A model generated the notes under the pieces. That model was not told the DNA's origin. It searched no databases and saw nothing but the letters and a program-made list of their open reading frames with translations. Shown one piece after another: positions 26,658 to 37,513 of a DNA stretch of 64,000 nucleotides. Positions within the stretch are counted from its first letter, which is position 1. Every line of letters begins with the position of its first letter. Position numbers and translations under genes: made by a program. Origin of the DNA: Alphaproteobacteria bacterium (GTDB lineage: Bacteria > Pseudomonadota > Alphaproteobacteria > Rickettsiales > JABCZZ01); NCBI GenBank assembly GCA_013289445.1, contig JABCZZ010000001.1:1-64000 (forward strand). Reading direction: 5' to 3'.

Positions 26658-27386
26658 ATGACAAAAACCGTCCTTATCACCGGAGCGTCACGCGGCATAG
26701 GAGCAGCCACTGCTCACCTGCTCGCGGCAAAAGGCCATATGGTTGTGGTTAATTACAACAAAACCAAAGGCGACGCCGAAAAAGTGGCGCAAACTATTAT
26801 CGGCAAAGGAGGCAATGCGATAGCGCTTCAGGCCGATATGGGAGATGAAGCCTCCATTCTTGCCATGTTCAAAGCTATCGATAGTAAATACGGCCCGCTT
26901 GCCGCACTGGTGAACAACGCCGCGGTTAATCCCTCCGGCAAAGTAGATGAAATCGCTCAGTCCGAGATTGAAATACTTTTCCGCGTCAATGTGCAGGGTG
27001 TTTTTATTGCTTGCCGCGAGGCGGTGATTCGCATGAAGAAGTCGGGCGGCGGAGCCATCGTGAATATCTCTTCCGAAGCCGCGCGTTTCGGCGGCAATGC
27101 CATGTCACATTATGCGGCTAGCAAAGCCGCGGTGAATACGTATTCTATCGGCCTTGCACGTGAAGTCGCGGCACATAAGATCCGTGTGAACGTGGTTAGC
27201 CCCGGCATTATCGATACTGACGCGCATAAAACAGCCTCCCCTGAAGCCTTGGCGGCGCGTAAAGCCTCTATCCCGATGGGGCGCATGGGCAAGCCCGAAG
27301 AAGTCGCCGCCGCCGTTGCATGGCTGTTGTCGGAAGAGTCCTCGTATGTGTCGGGAAGCGTACTTTCAGTATCCGGCGCCCGTTAG
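26658..27386 (+). CDS. FabG-like short-chain dehydrogenase/reductase
   Basis: Classical SDR of 242 residues. The cofactor motif TGASRGIG (8-15), NNAA (86-89), catalytic Ser139 and the Tyr152-x3-Lys156 pair are intact, and the C-terminus ends in the SYVSGSVLSVSGAR pattern. Start chosen at 26658, one base after the previous stop; an upstream in-frame ATG (26586) lies inside that gene. FabG-like proteins reduce 3-ketoacyl groups, but in this setting reduction of a keto-sugar or of an added keto side chain is as plausible. The stop overlaps the convergent stop (TTAG). Confidence 0.88.
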   Translation: MTKTVLITGASRGIGAATAHLLAAKGHMVVVNYNKTKGDAEKVAQTIIGKGGNAIALQADMGDEASILAMFKAIDSKYGPLAALVNNAAVNPSGKVDEIAQSEIEILFRVNVQGVFIACREAVIRMKKSGGGAIVNISSEAARFGGNAMSHYAASKAAVNTYSIGLAREVAAHKIRVNVVSPGIIDTDAHKTASPEALAARKASIPMGRMGKPEEVAAAVAWLLSEESSYVSGSVLSVSGAR

Positions 27387-28360
27387 GCGATCTTTTTCTC
27401 TTTAAGCGTCGCCGGGTCAATATGTTCACGCCACCAGTCAATGGTGCGCTTTATCCCATCCTTAAGCGGCACTTGTGGCTTCCAGCCAAGCTCTTTCTCG
27501 GCAAGACTGCAATCCAGAAAAAGGCTGGTCTTGATCGTGGGCTGGGACAAATCATGTTTGATTTCTATTTTTTTGCCTGAGGCCGATACAATACTGCTTA
27601 CGAGATCCTTGATGGAAATTTTGCTGCCCAACCCGCAATTATAGAGCCGGTATTTTTCCGGCTGCTTGCCAATGGCAAGATCGACAAAACGATTGAGGTC
27701 GTCAGCATGCAGCAAGTCGCGTTCTTCTTCGCCGGTGCCCCATACGGTCACAGAATCTTTGGCGGTCATCACTTTAGTAATAGTGGCGCCAAACACATGG
27801 CTGCGATCGAGATCAAACTTGTCATGTGCTCCATAAATATTGGAATGGCGGATAGCGGTAAATTTGGTATCGCTGATGCGCGCAAAGAATTCGCACATTT
27901 TCTCAATATAAATCTTGGTGTTACCTACGCCGAAATAACGCGGATGCAACGGCTGGTTGGCATCAAAATCAGATTCCTTGAGGGGCGTCTCGCTCGAAGG
28001 GTACATCACCGTGCAGCTAAAGAAGATGACATGCTTCACCTTGGCTTCAAAGGCGGAACGGAAAAGATAGGAATTCATCACCGCATTATCGGTGACATGA
28101 ATGAACGGGCGCGTGACGATATCCTTGGCACCCGAAGTAGTAGCCGCTGCCTGCACGAGAATATCAACACCCTGCATCAGCTTGCTAACCTCATCGGCAT
28201 CACGCAGGTCCGCCTGATGCCAGGTGACGCCTTTGCAGGCATATTCGGGGCGGTTAAAACGCACCGCGTGCACATCATACTTGCCGCTGGCGGCGAAATA
28301 TTCGGTCATATTGCGCCCGACAAAACCGGTGGCGCCACAAATAAGGATTTTCTGCTTCAT
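27383..28360 (-). CDS. NAD-dependent epimerase/dehydratase lacking the standard YxxxK
   Basis: 325-residue extended SDR. GATGFVG (9-15) is normal, SCTVMYPSS (115-123) gives the usual Ser/Thr, and EERDLLHADDLNRFVDLAI is typical of sugar epimerases (GDP-fucose-synthase-like). The active-site helix reads RYFGVGNTK: Tyr142 is seven residues before Lys149 and Val sits where the catalytic Tyr should be. It could be a family variant with other chemistry. It lies 40 bases downstream of anmK on the same strand, but by content it belongs with the glycan genes. The ATG is followed by MKQKILICGATG with no extension. Confidence 0.82.
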   Translation of the reverse strand: MKQKILICGATGFVGRNMTEYFAASGKYDVHAVRFNRPEYACKGVTWHQADLRDADEVSKLMQGVDILVQAAATTSGAKDIVTRPFIHVTDNAVMNSYLFRSAFEAKVKHVIFFSCTVMYPSSETPLKESDFDANQPLHPRYFGVGNTKIYIEKMCEFFARISDTKFTAIRHSNIYGAHDKFDLDRSHVFGATITKVMTAKDSVTVWGTGEEERDLLHADDLNRFVDLAIGKQPEKYRLYNCGLGSKISIKDLVSSIVSASGKKIEIKHDLSQPTIKTSLFLDCSLAEKELGWKPQVPLKDGIKRTIDWWREHIDPATLKEKKIA

Positions 28361-28400
28361 AGCTTAGGCTTATACGAGGCCCTCAGCCTCCCCGCAAGCG

Positions 28401-29498
28401 TCAAATCGCGGCGTAGAGTGCCCCGCCCGTCACCGCTTTGTTCGTGCCGGTGGTTGTGGGAAGCGTGAGCGCCAGCCGCTTGATCGATCGTACAGCCAAA
28501 TAGGCAAAGGCCTGCGCTTCAATGGCATCGCCAAACCAACCCAGTGTTTCCACCGGACGCACATGCGTAAGACGCTCGGTGATTGCTTTCATCAGCGCCG
28601 GATTGCGCCGCCCGCCACCCGAGACATACCAATGGCGCGCCGGGATAGGAAAGTAATACTGCGCTGCCTCCAGTGCAGCAGCGGTAAAGGTGGTAAGCGT
28701 TGCCGCACCATCTTCTTTTGAAAGTTTCTCTATCGGATCAAGCGTAAAATAATTGCGGTCGAGCGATTTAGGCGGATGCAATGCAAAAAACGGATCTGTC
28801 ATATACTGCTTAAGCGCCGCCTCGTTGACCTTGCCGGCCAGCGCCAGTTTGCCTTCGCGGTCAATCGGCTCACCGGTATGCTTGAAGGCCCATTCGTTGA
28901 TGAGTACATTGCCGGGCCCGGTATCAAACGCCATGATGTCGAGCGCCATGATATCCTCGCCGGTATTCTCCGAGCGCCCAATCCACGAAATATTAGCAAT
29001 GCCGCCGAGATTAAGCACTACGACCGGCAACTCCATATGCTTAACCATGGCCGCATGAAACAGCGGCACGAGCGGCGCGCCCTGCCCGCCTGCGGCCACA
29101 TCGTGGCGGCGAAAATCGCACACCACATCGATGCCGGTTTTTTCTGCCAGCAATGCACCATTGCCAATCTGCCAGGTAATGCCTTCCTGCGGGCGGTGGG
29201 CAATGGTCTGGCCATGAAAGCCTATAACTTTTACATCGCGCTTGGCGAGCCCAGCCTTCTTAAGCAGCGCCCTTACCGCATCGGCATGCACCAGTGTGAT
29301 TTCCTGTTCGATTTTTGCTATATCACCGCGCATATAGACAGCTTCGCGGATTTTAAGCCTAAAGGCGTCATCATAAGGCTCGGTAAGCCATGCTCCGACT
29401 TCAAAAACGTCATTGCCGTTGGTGCGGATGAGCGCCGCGTCCACGCCGTCAAGTGACGTGCCACTCATTAATCCCAGCGCCCAGACTCCGTCAGACAT
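28401..29498 (-). CDS. anmK: AnmK, anhydro-N-acetylmuramic acid kinase
   Basis: Phosphorylates and opens 1,6-anhydro-MurNAc in peptidoglycan recycling. 365 residues, normal length. Visible signatures: the ATP-grasping LMSGTSLDGVDAAL opening (10-23), VIGFHGQTIAHRP (about 91-103) and VVVLNLGGIANISW (about 157-170). The gene is divergent from tyrS, with promoters overlapping in the 62-base gap. In many alphaproteobacteria anmK is also divergent from tyrS, so this marks the return to core chromosome. Expected to be cytosolic. Confidence 0.95.
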   Translation of the reverse strand: MSDGVWALGLMSGTSLDGVDAALIRTNGNDVFEVGAWLTEPYDDAFRLKIREAVYMRGDIAKIEQEITLVHADAVRALLKKAGLAKRDVKVIGFHGQTIAHRPQEGITWQIGNGALLAEKTGIDVVCDFRRHDVAAGGQGAPLVPLFHAAMVKHMELPVVVLNLGGIANISWIGRSENTGEDIMALDIMAFDTGPGNVLINEWAFKHTGEPIDREGKLALAGKVNEAALKQYMTDPFFALHPPKSLDRNYFTLDPIEKLSKEDGAATLTTFTAAALEAAQYYFPIPARHWYVSGGGRRNPALMKAITERLTHVRPVETLGWFGDAIEAQAFAYLAVRSIKRLALTLPTTTGTNKAVTGGALYAAI

Positions 29499-29499
29499 C

Positions 29500-29527
29500 T
29501 TGCGTTCCCTGCATTAGGCTTTATAAC
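29500..29527 (+). promoter_or_regulatory. tyrS promoter (overlaps divergent anmK -10)
   Basis: TTGCGT (29500-29505), 16-base spacer, TATAAC (29522-29527); transcription would start near 29534 and reach a leader with AAGGA before tyrS. On the other strand TATAAA (29525-29520) could be the anmK -10, so the two promoters would exclude each other. Confidence 0.5.
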
Positions 29528-29560
29528 TTTTCTTGACCCGGTTTAAGCTTAAGGAAAGCC

Positions 29561-30835
29561 ATGCAAACTCTCAAGTCCGATTTTCTGCAGATTGCTCAGG
29601 AACGCGGCTTCCTGCACCAATGCACGGATCTGCAGGGGCTAAAGAAAGTCACGCAGCAGCCAACTGTTGCCTATATCGGCTTTGACTGCACCGCGCCCAG
29701 CCTGCATGTGGGCAGCCTGATACAGATCATGATCCTGCGCTGGTGGCAAAAATGCGGTCATAAACCCATCGTGCTCATGGGCGGCGGCACTACCAAGGTT
29801 GGCGACCCCTCAGGCAAGGACGAATCGCGCAAATTGCTCGACGACGCAGGCATCGCCAAAAATACGAGCGGTATCAAATCGGTCTTTAAAAAATTCATCT
29901 CCTTTGAAGGCGAGGGCGGCAACGCGTTGATGGCCAATAACGCCGAATGGCTGGATAAGCTCAATTATATCGAATTCCTGCGCGACTATGGCCGTCATTT
30001 CTCTGTCAATCGCATGCTGAGCATGGATAGTGTTAAGCTGCGTCTTGAGCGCGAGCAGGAACTCACTTTCCTTGAATTCAATTATATGATTCTGCAAGCC
30101 TATGATTTTGTAAAATTGCAGGAGAAATATCAATGCCGTCTGCAGATTGGCGGCAGCGATCAGTGGGGCAATATCGTCAACGGCACAGAGCTTTACCGTC
30201 GCCTGATGGCAGAAAAAAATTACGGTAAGCAAAATATTTTTGATGAAATCTTCGGCCTTACCACACCGTTGATTACCGCGGCTTCCGGCGCCAAGATGGG
30301 CAAGACCGAAGGCGGTGCGGTGTGGCTCAATGCCGACATGTGCTCTGCGTTTGATTACTGGCAGTTCTGGCGTAATACCGAAGATGCCGATGTCGGCCGC
30401 TTTCTGAAATTTTTTACCGAACTGCCGCTCGATGAAATCAAAAAACTGGAAGCGCTCAGGGATGCCGAGATCAACGAAGCCAAAAAGATTCTTGCCAATG
30501 AAGCCACCAAACTCTGCCACGGCGAAGAGGCTGCCAAAGCCGCTGCCGAGACTGCCCGCAAGACGTTCGAGGAAGGCGGCGCGGGCGATAATCTCAAGAC
30601 GGTTCTTGTTGATCTCTCAGCGAGCCCTGCGCTTATCGAAGTGCTGGTAGCCGCAGGTCTTGCCGAAAGCAAGGGAGCAGCAAGGAAACTCGTTGAGGGC
30701 GGCGGCGCGCGCGTTAATGATGAAAAAATTTCCGATCCCAAGGCACTTATTAATACAAAAGATGTTACCAAAGACGGCTACATCAAGCTGAGTTCCGGCA
30801 AGAAACATCACGTATTGATCAAACCAAAAGCCTAG
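29561..30835 (+). CDS. tyrS: TyrS, tyrosyl-tRNA synthetase
   Basis: Charges tRNA-Tyr. Class I synthetase of 424 residues: the HIGH-type motif is HVGS (49-52), the KMSKS-type loop is KMGKT (about 244), and residues about 355-424 form the S4-like RNA-binding domain ([21 protein letters not shown]). The region 230-300 ([30 protein letters not shown]) is the alphaproteobacterial type. A good Shine-Dalgarno (TTAAGGAAA) precedes the ATG. Its TAG stop shares the palindrome CTAG with the convergent gene's stop. Confidence 0.97.
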   Translation: MQTLKSDFLQIAQERGFLHQCTDLQGLKKVTQQPTVAYIGFDCTAPSLHVGSLIQIMILRWWQKCGHKPIVLMGGGTTKVGDPSGKDESRKLLDDAGIAKNTSGIKSVFKKFISFEGEGGNALMANNAEWLDKLNYIEFLRDYGRHFSVNRMLSMDSVKLRLEREQELTFLEFNYMILQAYDFVKLQEKYQCRLQIGGSDQWGNIVNGTELYRRLMAEKNYGKQNIFDEIFGLTTPLITAASGAKMGKTEGGAVWLNADMCSAFDYWQFWRNTEDADVGRFLKFFTELPLDEIKKLEALRDAEINEAKKILANEATKLCHGEEAAKAAAETARKTFEEGGAGDNLKTVLVDLSASPALIEVLVAAGLAESKGAARKLVEGGGARVNDEKISDPKALINTKDVTKDGYIKLSSGKKHHVLIKPKA

Positions 30836-33800
30836 CTGTTCGGATCTGAAGCACCAGGCTTAGGACCTGAAGGCTTCGGAGTCTGGTTGGTCGGTGGTGG
30901 TGGCGGTGGCGTCTCTACAGGCGTTGCTGCCGGCACAGGTGGGGCTGCAGGCGCAGTTGGCGCGGCGACAGGTTCGGTGGTTTTCTTATCCTGCTCCTGT
31001 TTCTCTTCCGCCTTTTTCTGGTCGGCCTCAATCTTATCGAGATCAGGTGCGGGTTCATCGAAAATATCAAAGATGCCGCGCAGGAATCCCGGCGTGAATA
31101 CCGAGAGCGGATTAACGCTTATCGATGGGTCCTGCATGTCGCCTTTTACATTGTAGTTCAACGCAATCAGGCCTTTTCCCTTGCCTCCCATCAGCAGATC
31201 GCCGATGAGCGGCACATTGCCGATGAGTGAATTCATCGTGTAAGACGGCACCAATGTGCCCTTGAGGTCAAAGAGTGAGCGGCGCAAGTCAATGCTGCCA
31301 TCTGCGGTGATACCCAGCGCCGAGCCGTGTGCCTTGGCTTCCTTAAGAATAATGATGTCATGCTCATAGACAAACGGCGCAGTCATTTTGCTAAACGCAA
31401 TGCCATTGCCTGAAAGTGTATCAAGAATGCCGGTGAGCGAGGCAATAGTGAATATCTTGGTGAGCACCGGTGCGCGCTTAAGCGTATAGTCGGTGACTGT
31501 CGTGACGCCTATCAGCCTGCCATCGCGGTATTCTCCCGTCATCTGCATCTTGCCGCCATCAATATTCTCGAAAATACCCAGCACACGCAGCAATTCGCCA
31601 GTATTGTCACAGCTTGCGTTAAGTTTGCCATTGCTGATGACGTAGTTAAACGGCGTGCCGTCCTTCAGTTTGGCGCTGATATTGGCGCTGCGGCAGGTGC
31701 CCGGGCATTCGGCCTCGACCACCGCATTTTCAAACTCACGCCCATCCCCCAACAGCAACCTGTCACTGTGTATATTGATATTATACCCCTGCATAACACC
31801 TTTGCCCTTGGCTTTGAGCAGGTATGGCGAAAGATCTAAAGCGCGGCCCTTGGCGGTAATCGTAATGCTGTCGGCTGTTTTGCTATAGCTCAGGTAATTC
31901 AAATCATGCCTGCCGAGTTTGAGTGTATCAAACGTCGCCGTGCTGAAATCTTTGGTCGCGTGATCAAATACCGCTTTGCCTGAGGCAATGCTTCCGTCTT
32001 GCCTGTAAAGGAAAGATTTTACCGTCGTGTTGCCGCCCGAAGGCTGTTCGCTTTCAAACTTGAGAGTCGCGCCGATACCGGATTTTTTGTTCAGGCCATG
32101 CTCAGCCAGATTGATATCGGTTTTGGTAAGATCAAGTGTCGCATCGGCAATTTCATTGGTATCGGACGAGGTAAATGTCGCCGACACACCCATGGTTCCC
32201 TTGGCAAAATCAATCGCTGGCAGGCCAAAATCGGGCAGTCGCTCGATCGGCATGTCGGTCTTGATGCTATAGCTTGTCTCGTCGCTTTTGAAATTCGTGT
32301 TTACATCAAGCGTCATGGGAAGACGGTTTATTTTGGCCCTGCCCTCAGCCCGGATGCCCTTATTATTGACGCTGACTTTCATATCCGCGCCCGCTACATC
32401 ACGGTTGCCGAGAAATGCAGGTTGCGACACATTCTCTAACTTCACGTTCACGTCATAATTGATATGGCCGCCGGTTCTGTCGTTTTTTTCGTCATCTGAA
32501 AAAGCGATGAAATCGAGTTTCGCATTGCCGCTGACGCGCCCTGAAATATTCGGGGTAAGATTTACCTTCTTTGCCTTATCCAGATCAGGCAGCGAAAGAA
32601 AGCGCACGGCATCCTGCGCCGAGGAAGCGATATCCATATCCACATACATCCGCACATCACTGGCATTGAGATCCGGCGCGCGAATGCTGCCCGAAGATAT
32701 CTCCATATCGTCAAAATACTTGGCATGACTGACCTTGGCGTCCATGACCTTGCCGGTAAATTTGATGATGCCGGTAACATCGGTCACTGGCGGCGCCTTC
32801 GGCAGGAAAACCACATTGGTATTTTTAAGGTCGAGCATGGCATCTATCGCCTGCTCTGGCGTATCTTTAAGCTTGAGCTCGCCGGGCTTGAAATGCGCTT
32901 TGATGCTGGCTTTGGCAAGCGTGCCCTTACTGACACGCGTCGTCACCCACTTGCGCGTATGCGGTGAAAGGCCCAGCGGCCAGTATTTATGGACACTGTC
33001 CACCGGGACGTTGGCTACTTCTGCGGAGCCATCGAGACTGTAATCGTCAGCAACTTTATGTACGGTGCCGTCAAATTTGAGAACGATATTACGAAAATCA
33101 AGCGCACCATCTTTGACGCTCAGCGTGCTTAGCTTGTCGCTCAGTGTCCCTGAGGCCCGGATACGCTGAATTTTAAGCGGCTCCTCAAACTGTGATGGAT
33201 AATCGATAGTTCCCGGCCCCGCTTCGACCATGAAGTCGAGTTTGCTGATATTGGCATCAAAATCCGAAGCCACATGCGCCCAGCCCGAAATCGGCATTTG
33301 CGCTGCATTCATCCACTGTTGTGATGGAAACAGCGCATGGAGTATGGTCGAAGGTATATCCGTATAGACAATTTCGGCGGATATCGATTTGTCATCTTTC
33401 TTCAAGAGTAAATCGGCATCGATTTGACCGTGTTTATCGTCAAATTGCACAGGCAGGCTGAGCGTGCCTTTCACTTCGCCATTCTTCCTCGTCACTTCAA
33501 GCGATGCATCCGCAGATTGCAGAAAAACACCTCCATGCAGCTTTTTGACCGACAAGGTTGCATTTCGGATAAGCAATGATTTCAGATGTGTCACCGGCTG
33601 GCTTCCCTCATCCGCAGTGAGAAGCGTAAGCATGGCAGAAAGCGAGTTATCGGCCATGTCGGTCTTGCCCACTCCTAGAGAAAGACTGCCGTCATCCGCC
33701 TGCACCAGCAAAATATTCGGCCTCAGCACTTCCAGAGACTTGATATTGACCTTGCCCAGTAGCAGCTCAAAGAAATACATCCTCACGCCTACCTCGGGGA

Positions 33801-34083
33801 ACGAAGCGATGACCGCTCCTTTATCGTTTAACACTTCAACGTTATTGACATGCACCCCCACAGGATGACGCCAGCCATCCCAGATAAGCACCGAGCTTTC
33901 TACCTTGACTTTGTAATCGCTGCCCGCGGGTGCCAGCGCCGATTCGATATAGGGTGTAATCGAGTTAAGTGAGCGCGGGCCCGTGATAACAAATATTATC
34001 AAGCCGTTGATGCTGATAAGCACCACGGCGGCCAGAATGAAAAATAGCGTTATCAGTCGCTTGCGTATCGTAGCCCGGTTCAT
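30832..34083 (-). CDS. YhdP/AsmA-like (DUF3971) envelope protein with Pro-rich tail
   Basis: 1083-residue protein anchored by one N-terminal transmembrane segment (about 11-33); the rest is expected to be periplasmic. The long repetitive beta-rich body and the C-terminal AsmA-like block ([19 protein letters not shown], about 965-985, then [22 protein letters not shown]) match the YhdP/AsmA group, now seen as bridge-like lipid transport proteins between the membranes. The last 70 residues are unusual: a charged Lys/Glu/Gln stretch and then a run rich in Pro, Ala and Thr. Divergent from glnE with only 20 bases between start codons; in many alphaproteobacteria the neighbour is likewise different, so no functional link is implied. 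Confidence 0.85.
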   Translation of the reverse strand: MNRATIRKRLITLFFILAAVVLISINGLIIFVITGPRSLNSITPYIESALAPAGSDYKVKVESSVLIWDGWRHPVGVHVNNVEVLNDKGAVIASFPEVGVRMYFFELLLGKVNIKSLEVLRPNILLVQADDGSLSLGVGKTDMADNSLSAMLTLLTADEGSQPVTHLKSLLIRNATLSVKKLHGGVFLQSADASLEVTRKNGEVKGTLSLPVQFDDKHGQIDADLLLKKDDKSISAEIVYTDIPSTILHALFPSQQWMNAAQMPISGWAHVASDFDANISKLDFMVEAGPGTIDYPSQFEEPLKIQRIRASGTLSDKLSTLSVKDGALDFRNIVLKFDGTVHKVADDYSLDGSAEVANVPVDSVHKYWPLGLSPHTRKWVTTRVSKGTLAKASIKAHFKPGELKLKDTPEQAIDAMLDLKNTNVVFLPKAPPVTDVTGIIKFTGKVMDAKVSHAKYFDDMEISSGSIRAPDLNASDVRMYVDMDIASSAQDAVRFLSLPDLDKAKKVNLTPNISGRVSGNAKLDFIAFSDDEKNDRTGGHINYDVNVKLENVSQPAFLGNRDVAGADMKVSVNNKGIRAEGRAKINRLPMTLDVNTNFKSDETSYSIKTDMPIERLPDFGLPAIDFAKGTMGVSATFTSSDTNEIADATLDLTKTDINLAEHGLNKKSGIGATLKFESEQPSGGNTTVKSFLYRQDGSIASGKAVFDHATKDFSTATFDTLKLGRHDLNYLSYSKTADSITITAKGRALDLSPYLLKAKGKGVMQGYNINIHSDRLLLGDGREFENAVVEAECPGTCRSANISAKLKDGTPFNYVISNGKLNASCDNTGELLRVLGIFENIDGGKMQMTGEYRDGRLIGVTTVTDYTLKRAPVLTKIFTIASLTGILDTLSGNGIAFSKMTAPFVYEHDIIILKEAKAHGSALGITADGSIDLRRSLFDLKGTLVPSYTMNSLIGNVPLIGDLLMGGKGKGLIALNYNVKGDMQDPSISVNPLSVFTPGFLRGIFDIFDEPAPDLDKIEADQKKAEEKQEQDKKTTEPVAAPTAPAAPPVPAATPVETPPPPPPTNQTPKPSGPKPGASDPNS

Positions 34084-34103
34084 CTTTCGCTTGCTGCCAG
34101 AGA

Positions 34104-37070
34104 ATGGAATGGATAAGGCTTTGTCATAACAATCTTAACCGCCTTAAGCAATCAATGCTTGCTCTTGAATTTCTTGATAGCGCAACCTTGGTACCGCCTG
34201 CGCCCCAGAGTGAGGAGGTCGCCGCAGCGTTCAATACGCTGGCCTCGCGCATCAGGCAGATCGATGATGCTAATCTTACAGAGCGCATGCAGGCCATTCT
34301 GGCACATAAGCAAGGCCATGCGCTGATAAGCGCAATTTTTGCCTATTCGCCGTATCTCTCACGCCTGCTGTTAATGCATCTGTCTTTTTTTGCCGAGTGT
34401 TGCAGCCGTCATCCTGACAAGAGCTTTAGTCATCTGCGCACGTCGCTCGTCAGTTATACACCTAATTCAGTCAGTGAGCTCATGCAAACGCTGCGCATTA
34501 CTAAAGGCAAGGCTTCGCTGCTGATTGCTGCCGCGGATATTGCAGGCATCTGGCCGCTGGAACGCATCACCGCCGCTATGTCTGAAATCGCCGATCTCTG
34601 CATCAACCATGCCGTGCGCTTCCTGCTCGCACAGGCAGCGGCCAAGGGCGAGATCGTATTGGCAAATGATCCTGCGGAAGCGTGCGGCTTGTTCATACTC
34701 GCGGTCGGCAAGCTTGGCGCCCATGAGCTCAATTACTCCAGCGATGTGGACTTAATTGCCTTTTATAACAACGACGCGGCGGTTTACCGCGGTTCTCAGC
34801 ATATCCAGCAATGTTTTGCCAAGCTGGTGCAGGAGCTGGTGCGGCTACTGCAGGAGCGCACTAAGGACGGCTACGTGTTCCGTGTCGATTTGCGCCTGCG
34901 CCCTGACCCTGCCTCCACTCCGGTGGCGCTGTCTACTGCGGGAGCAATGACATATTATGAAACGGTAGGGCAGAACTGGGAACGCGCCGCACTGATAAAG
35001 GCCCGCGTGGTGGCGGGCGACCGTGAATCCGGCCAACAGTTTCTCAAGCAAATCGCCCCGTTTATATGGCGTAAACATCTTGATTTCGCTGCCATTGCCG
35101 ACATCCAATCCATTAAACGCCAGATGGACGCCCGCACTGATGGCACCATCGCCGCCGCCGGTCATAATATCAAAACAGGGATCGGCGGTATACGCGAAAT
35201 TGAATTTTTTGCTCAGATCCATCAGCTTATCTGGGGCGGACGCGTGCCGGTGCTGCGCATATCGGGCACCTGTCTTACACTTTCATTGCTGATGAGTGAG
35301 GGACTTATCAAAGAAGAAATCGCACAGGGACTCACAGACAGTTATCGATTCCTGCGCAATGTCGAACATCGCCTGCAGATGATTGACGATCAGCAGACGC
35401 ATACTATCCCCGTCAACACCGAAGCCCGCGCAAAACTAGCGGCTTTTCTGGGTTATTCCAGCATCGCTGATTTTGAGAGAATCCTCTTGCGACATCTTAA
35501 TTACATTCACGATATCTTTTCCGACGTGTTTAAAGGCCAGGGAAGCCTTGGCAGCGATGGCGGCAAGCTTTCCTTCACCGGGGTAGAAAATGACCCGCAG
35601 ACGTTAGAGACTATTGGCAAAATGGGTTATAAAAACCCTGCCACTATATCGGAAGTCATCCAAGGTTGGCATCATGGCTCGCGCCGCGCTACCCGCACCA
35701 AACGCGCCCGCGAACTTATCACCGAGTTAACTCCGACGCTGCTTAAGGCATTTGCCGATACCAGCCAGCCCGATCAGGCCTTCATGCATTTTGACACTTT
35801 CCTCACACGCCTTCCTGCGGGCGTGCAGCTTTTTTCGTTATTTGCCGCCAATCCGCGATTGCTTGATCTCATCGCAGTTATCATGAGCTCGGCTCCCGCC
35901 ATGGCCGAGAGTCTGAGCAAAAACCCTAACCTGCTCGATACCGTGCTTACCACAGGCTTTTACCGTGAGTTGCCATCCCTTAAACAGTTACAAGAAGAAC
36001 TTGCGCAGCTGCTTGATGCTGCCCGGGATTATCAGGACGCCATGGATGTGATACGCCGCTTTAAAAATGAAAAACAATTTCAGGCAGGCGTACAACTTAT
36101 CCGCAACCAGATTACCGCCACACAGGCCTCTCATTACCTTAGCGATATAGCCGATAACTGTATTGGCGCACTGCTTTTTCATGTCGAGGCAGAATTTGCA
36201 CACAAACATCCGGGTGCGCTCAGCGCCGGCAGCCTTGCGGTGCTCGCACTTGGCCGCCTTGGTGCACATGAGCTTACTTTTGGATCGGATATCGATCTCG
36301 TGTTTCTTTATGAAGGCAAAGGCAAGGACGCTCTGCCGCAAAAGCATATTCTCTATAATAAGCTTAGTCAGCGCTTTATCGGAGCTCTCACCGCGCTCAC
36401 ACGCGAAGGACGGCTGTATGAGGTGGACACACGCCTGCGGCCCTCGGGCAAGGACGGTGCACTGGCTGTAAGTATTAGCGCGTTTGATAAGTATTTTAAT
36501 GAGTCGGCATGGACTTATGAACTGATGGCCCTTACACGCGCTCGCGTTATCACCGGCAATCCACCACTTAAAAAACACCTGCAGGAAGTGTTTCATAATC
36601 ATCTGACGTCACCGCACAAACGCGAGAAGCTCGTCACTGACATTGCCACGCTGCGCGATAAGATTACCCATGAATTTGGCGGCAAGGACCCTTGGAACCT
36701 GAAATACGCACAGGGCGGGCTGATGGATCTTGATTTTCTGGCGCAATATTTTCTGTTGTTGCATGCGCACACACTTCCCCAGATTGTCTCACCTTCTTCG
36801 GCTGCCATATTCAAGACCCTAGCAGAACACGGGTTGCTAAAAGCTGATGCAGCGCAAACGCTGATCAAAGCTCATTACTTTTACAATGCATTGCTTGCCA
36901 TGCTGCGGCTATGCGGCAACGACCCGTTTGATGAACACGCTGCCCCGACAGGGCTTAAACGGCTGATTGCGGTTAATCTCGGACTTGCCGATTTTGACAG
37001 CGTACGGGGCACGCTGCTTTCTTCGCTTGCGGCAGTCCAGTCGCATTTTAAGCAGGAAATTGGCCGCTGA
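34104..37070 (+). CDS. glnE: GlnE, bifunctional glutamine synthetase adenylyltransferase/deadenylylase
   Basis: Adds and removes AMP on glutamine synthetase in response to PII, controlling nitrogen assimilation. 988 residues, near the usual 950-1000. It has two nucleotidyltransferase domains: the first signature is [16 protein letters not shown] (about 202-217), the second [16 protein letters not shown] (about 716-731), each with the paired metal-binding Asp residues. Both are intact. The ATG at 34104 lacks a clear Shine-Dalgarno; a start at 34155 is possible. Upstream 20 bases separate it from a divergent gene, so its promoter must overlap that gene. Confidence 0.96.
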   Translation: MEWIRLCHNNLNRLKQSMLALEFLDSATLVPPAPQSEEVAAAFNTLASRIRQIDDANLTERMQAILAHKQGHALISAIFAYSPYLSRLLLMHLSFFAECCSRHPDKSFSHLRTSLVSYTPNSVSELMQTLRITKGKASLLIAAADIAGIWPLERITAAMSEIADLCINHAVRFLLAQAAAKGEIVLANDPAEACGLFILAVGKLGAHELNYSSDVDLIAFYNNDAAVYRGSQHIQQCFAKLVQELVRLLQERTKDGYVFRVDLRLRPDPASTPVALSTAGAMTYYETVGQNWERAALIKARVVAGDRESGQQFLKQIAPFIWRKHLDFAAIADIQSIKRQMDARTDGTIAAAGHNIKTGIGGIREIEFFAQIHQLIWGGRVPVLRISGTCLTLSLLMSEGLIKEEIAQGLTDSYRFLRNVEHRLQMIDDQQTHTIPVNTEARAKLAAFLGYSSIADFERILLRHLNYIHDIFSDVFKGQGSLGSDGGKLSFTGVENDPQTLETIGKMGYKNPATISEVIQGWHHGSRRATRTKRARELITELTPTLLKAFADTSQPDQAFMHFDTFLTRLPAGVQLFSLFAANPRLLDLIAVIMSSAPAMAESLSKNPNLLDTVLTTGFYRELPSLKQLQEELAQLLDAARDYQDAMDVIRRFKNEKQFQAGVQLIRNQITATQASHYLSDIADNCIGALLFHVEAEFAHKHPGALSAGSLAVLALGRLGAHELTFGSDIDLVFLYEGKGKDALPQKHILYNKLSQRFIGALTALTREGRLYEVDTRLRPSGKDGALAVSISAFDKYFNESAWTYELMALTRARVITGNPPLKKHLQEVFHNHLTSPHKREKLVTDIATLRDKITHEFGGKDPWNLKYAQGGLMDLDFLAQYFLLLHAHTLPQIVSPSSAAIFKTLAEHGLLKADAAQTLIKAHYFYNALLAMLRLCGNDPFDEHAAPTGLKRLIAVNLGLADFDSVRGTLLSSLAAVQSHFKQEIGR

Positions 37071-37114
37071 CAACCTCTTCACAGCCGCAGGGATTTACGC
37101 TATTATTTACCGCA

Positions 37115-37450
37115 ATGACCGAAAATCCTCTTAAAATATCCGGTGACAAATCGGACACCGTGCTGGTCGTCGAACCCAAGACGAAAACCAAAACCGCACG
37201 TCCGCCTTTTTACAAAGTGATGCTGCTCAATGACGATTATACGCCGATGGATTTCGTCGTATTTATCTTAAAGCAGGTTTTTCACAAGCGGCATGAGGAG
37301 GCCATCCAAATCATGCTTGAAGTGCATAATCGCGGGTCAGGCACCTGCGGGGTATTCACCCGTGACGTGGCTGAAACCAAAGTAGAGCAGGTCGTTGCAC
37401 TCGCGCGCAAAAATGAACATCCGTTACAGTGCGTGATGGAAAAAGAATAG
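37115..37450 (+). CDS. clpS: ClpS, ClpA protease adaptor
   Basis: Delivers N-degron substrates to ClpAP. 111 residues: a disordered N-terminal tail (1-30) rich in Lys/Thr, then the compact core with [14 protein letters not shown] (about 36-49), the substrate-pocket segment, and the C-terminal MEKE. The Asn-Asp-Asp and Met typical of the specificity pocket are present. clpA, often next in proteobacteria, is not here; the terminator at 37467 follows instead. No Shine-Dalgarno is evident. Confidence 0.94.
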   Translation: MTENPLKISGDKSDTVLVVEPKTKTKTARPPFYKVMLLNDDYTPMDFVVFILKQVFHKRHEEAIQIMLEVHNRGSGTCGVFTRDVAETKVEQVVALARKNEHPLQCVMEKE

Positions 37451-37466
37451 TTTTCACGGAATAAAA

Positions 37467-37494
37467 AAAGGCCCGGTCAACAAACCGGGCCTTT
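37467..37494. terminator. Bidirectional terminator between clpS and pnp
   Basis: An 11-base-pair stem, AAAGGCCCGGT (37467-37477) with ACCGGGCCTTT (37484-37494), and a 6-base loop. On the minus strand it lies 20 bases after the pnp stop and is followed by a run of seven T, which is a strong intrinsic terminator. In the plus direction the T tract is short, so it may stop clpS transcripts less well. Confidence 0.85.
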
Positions 37495-37513
37495 GGTTAT
37501 TGGGCATTACGCC

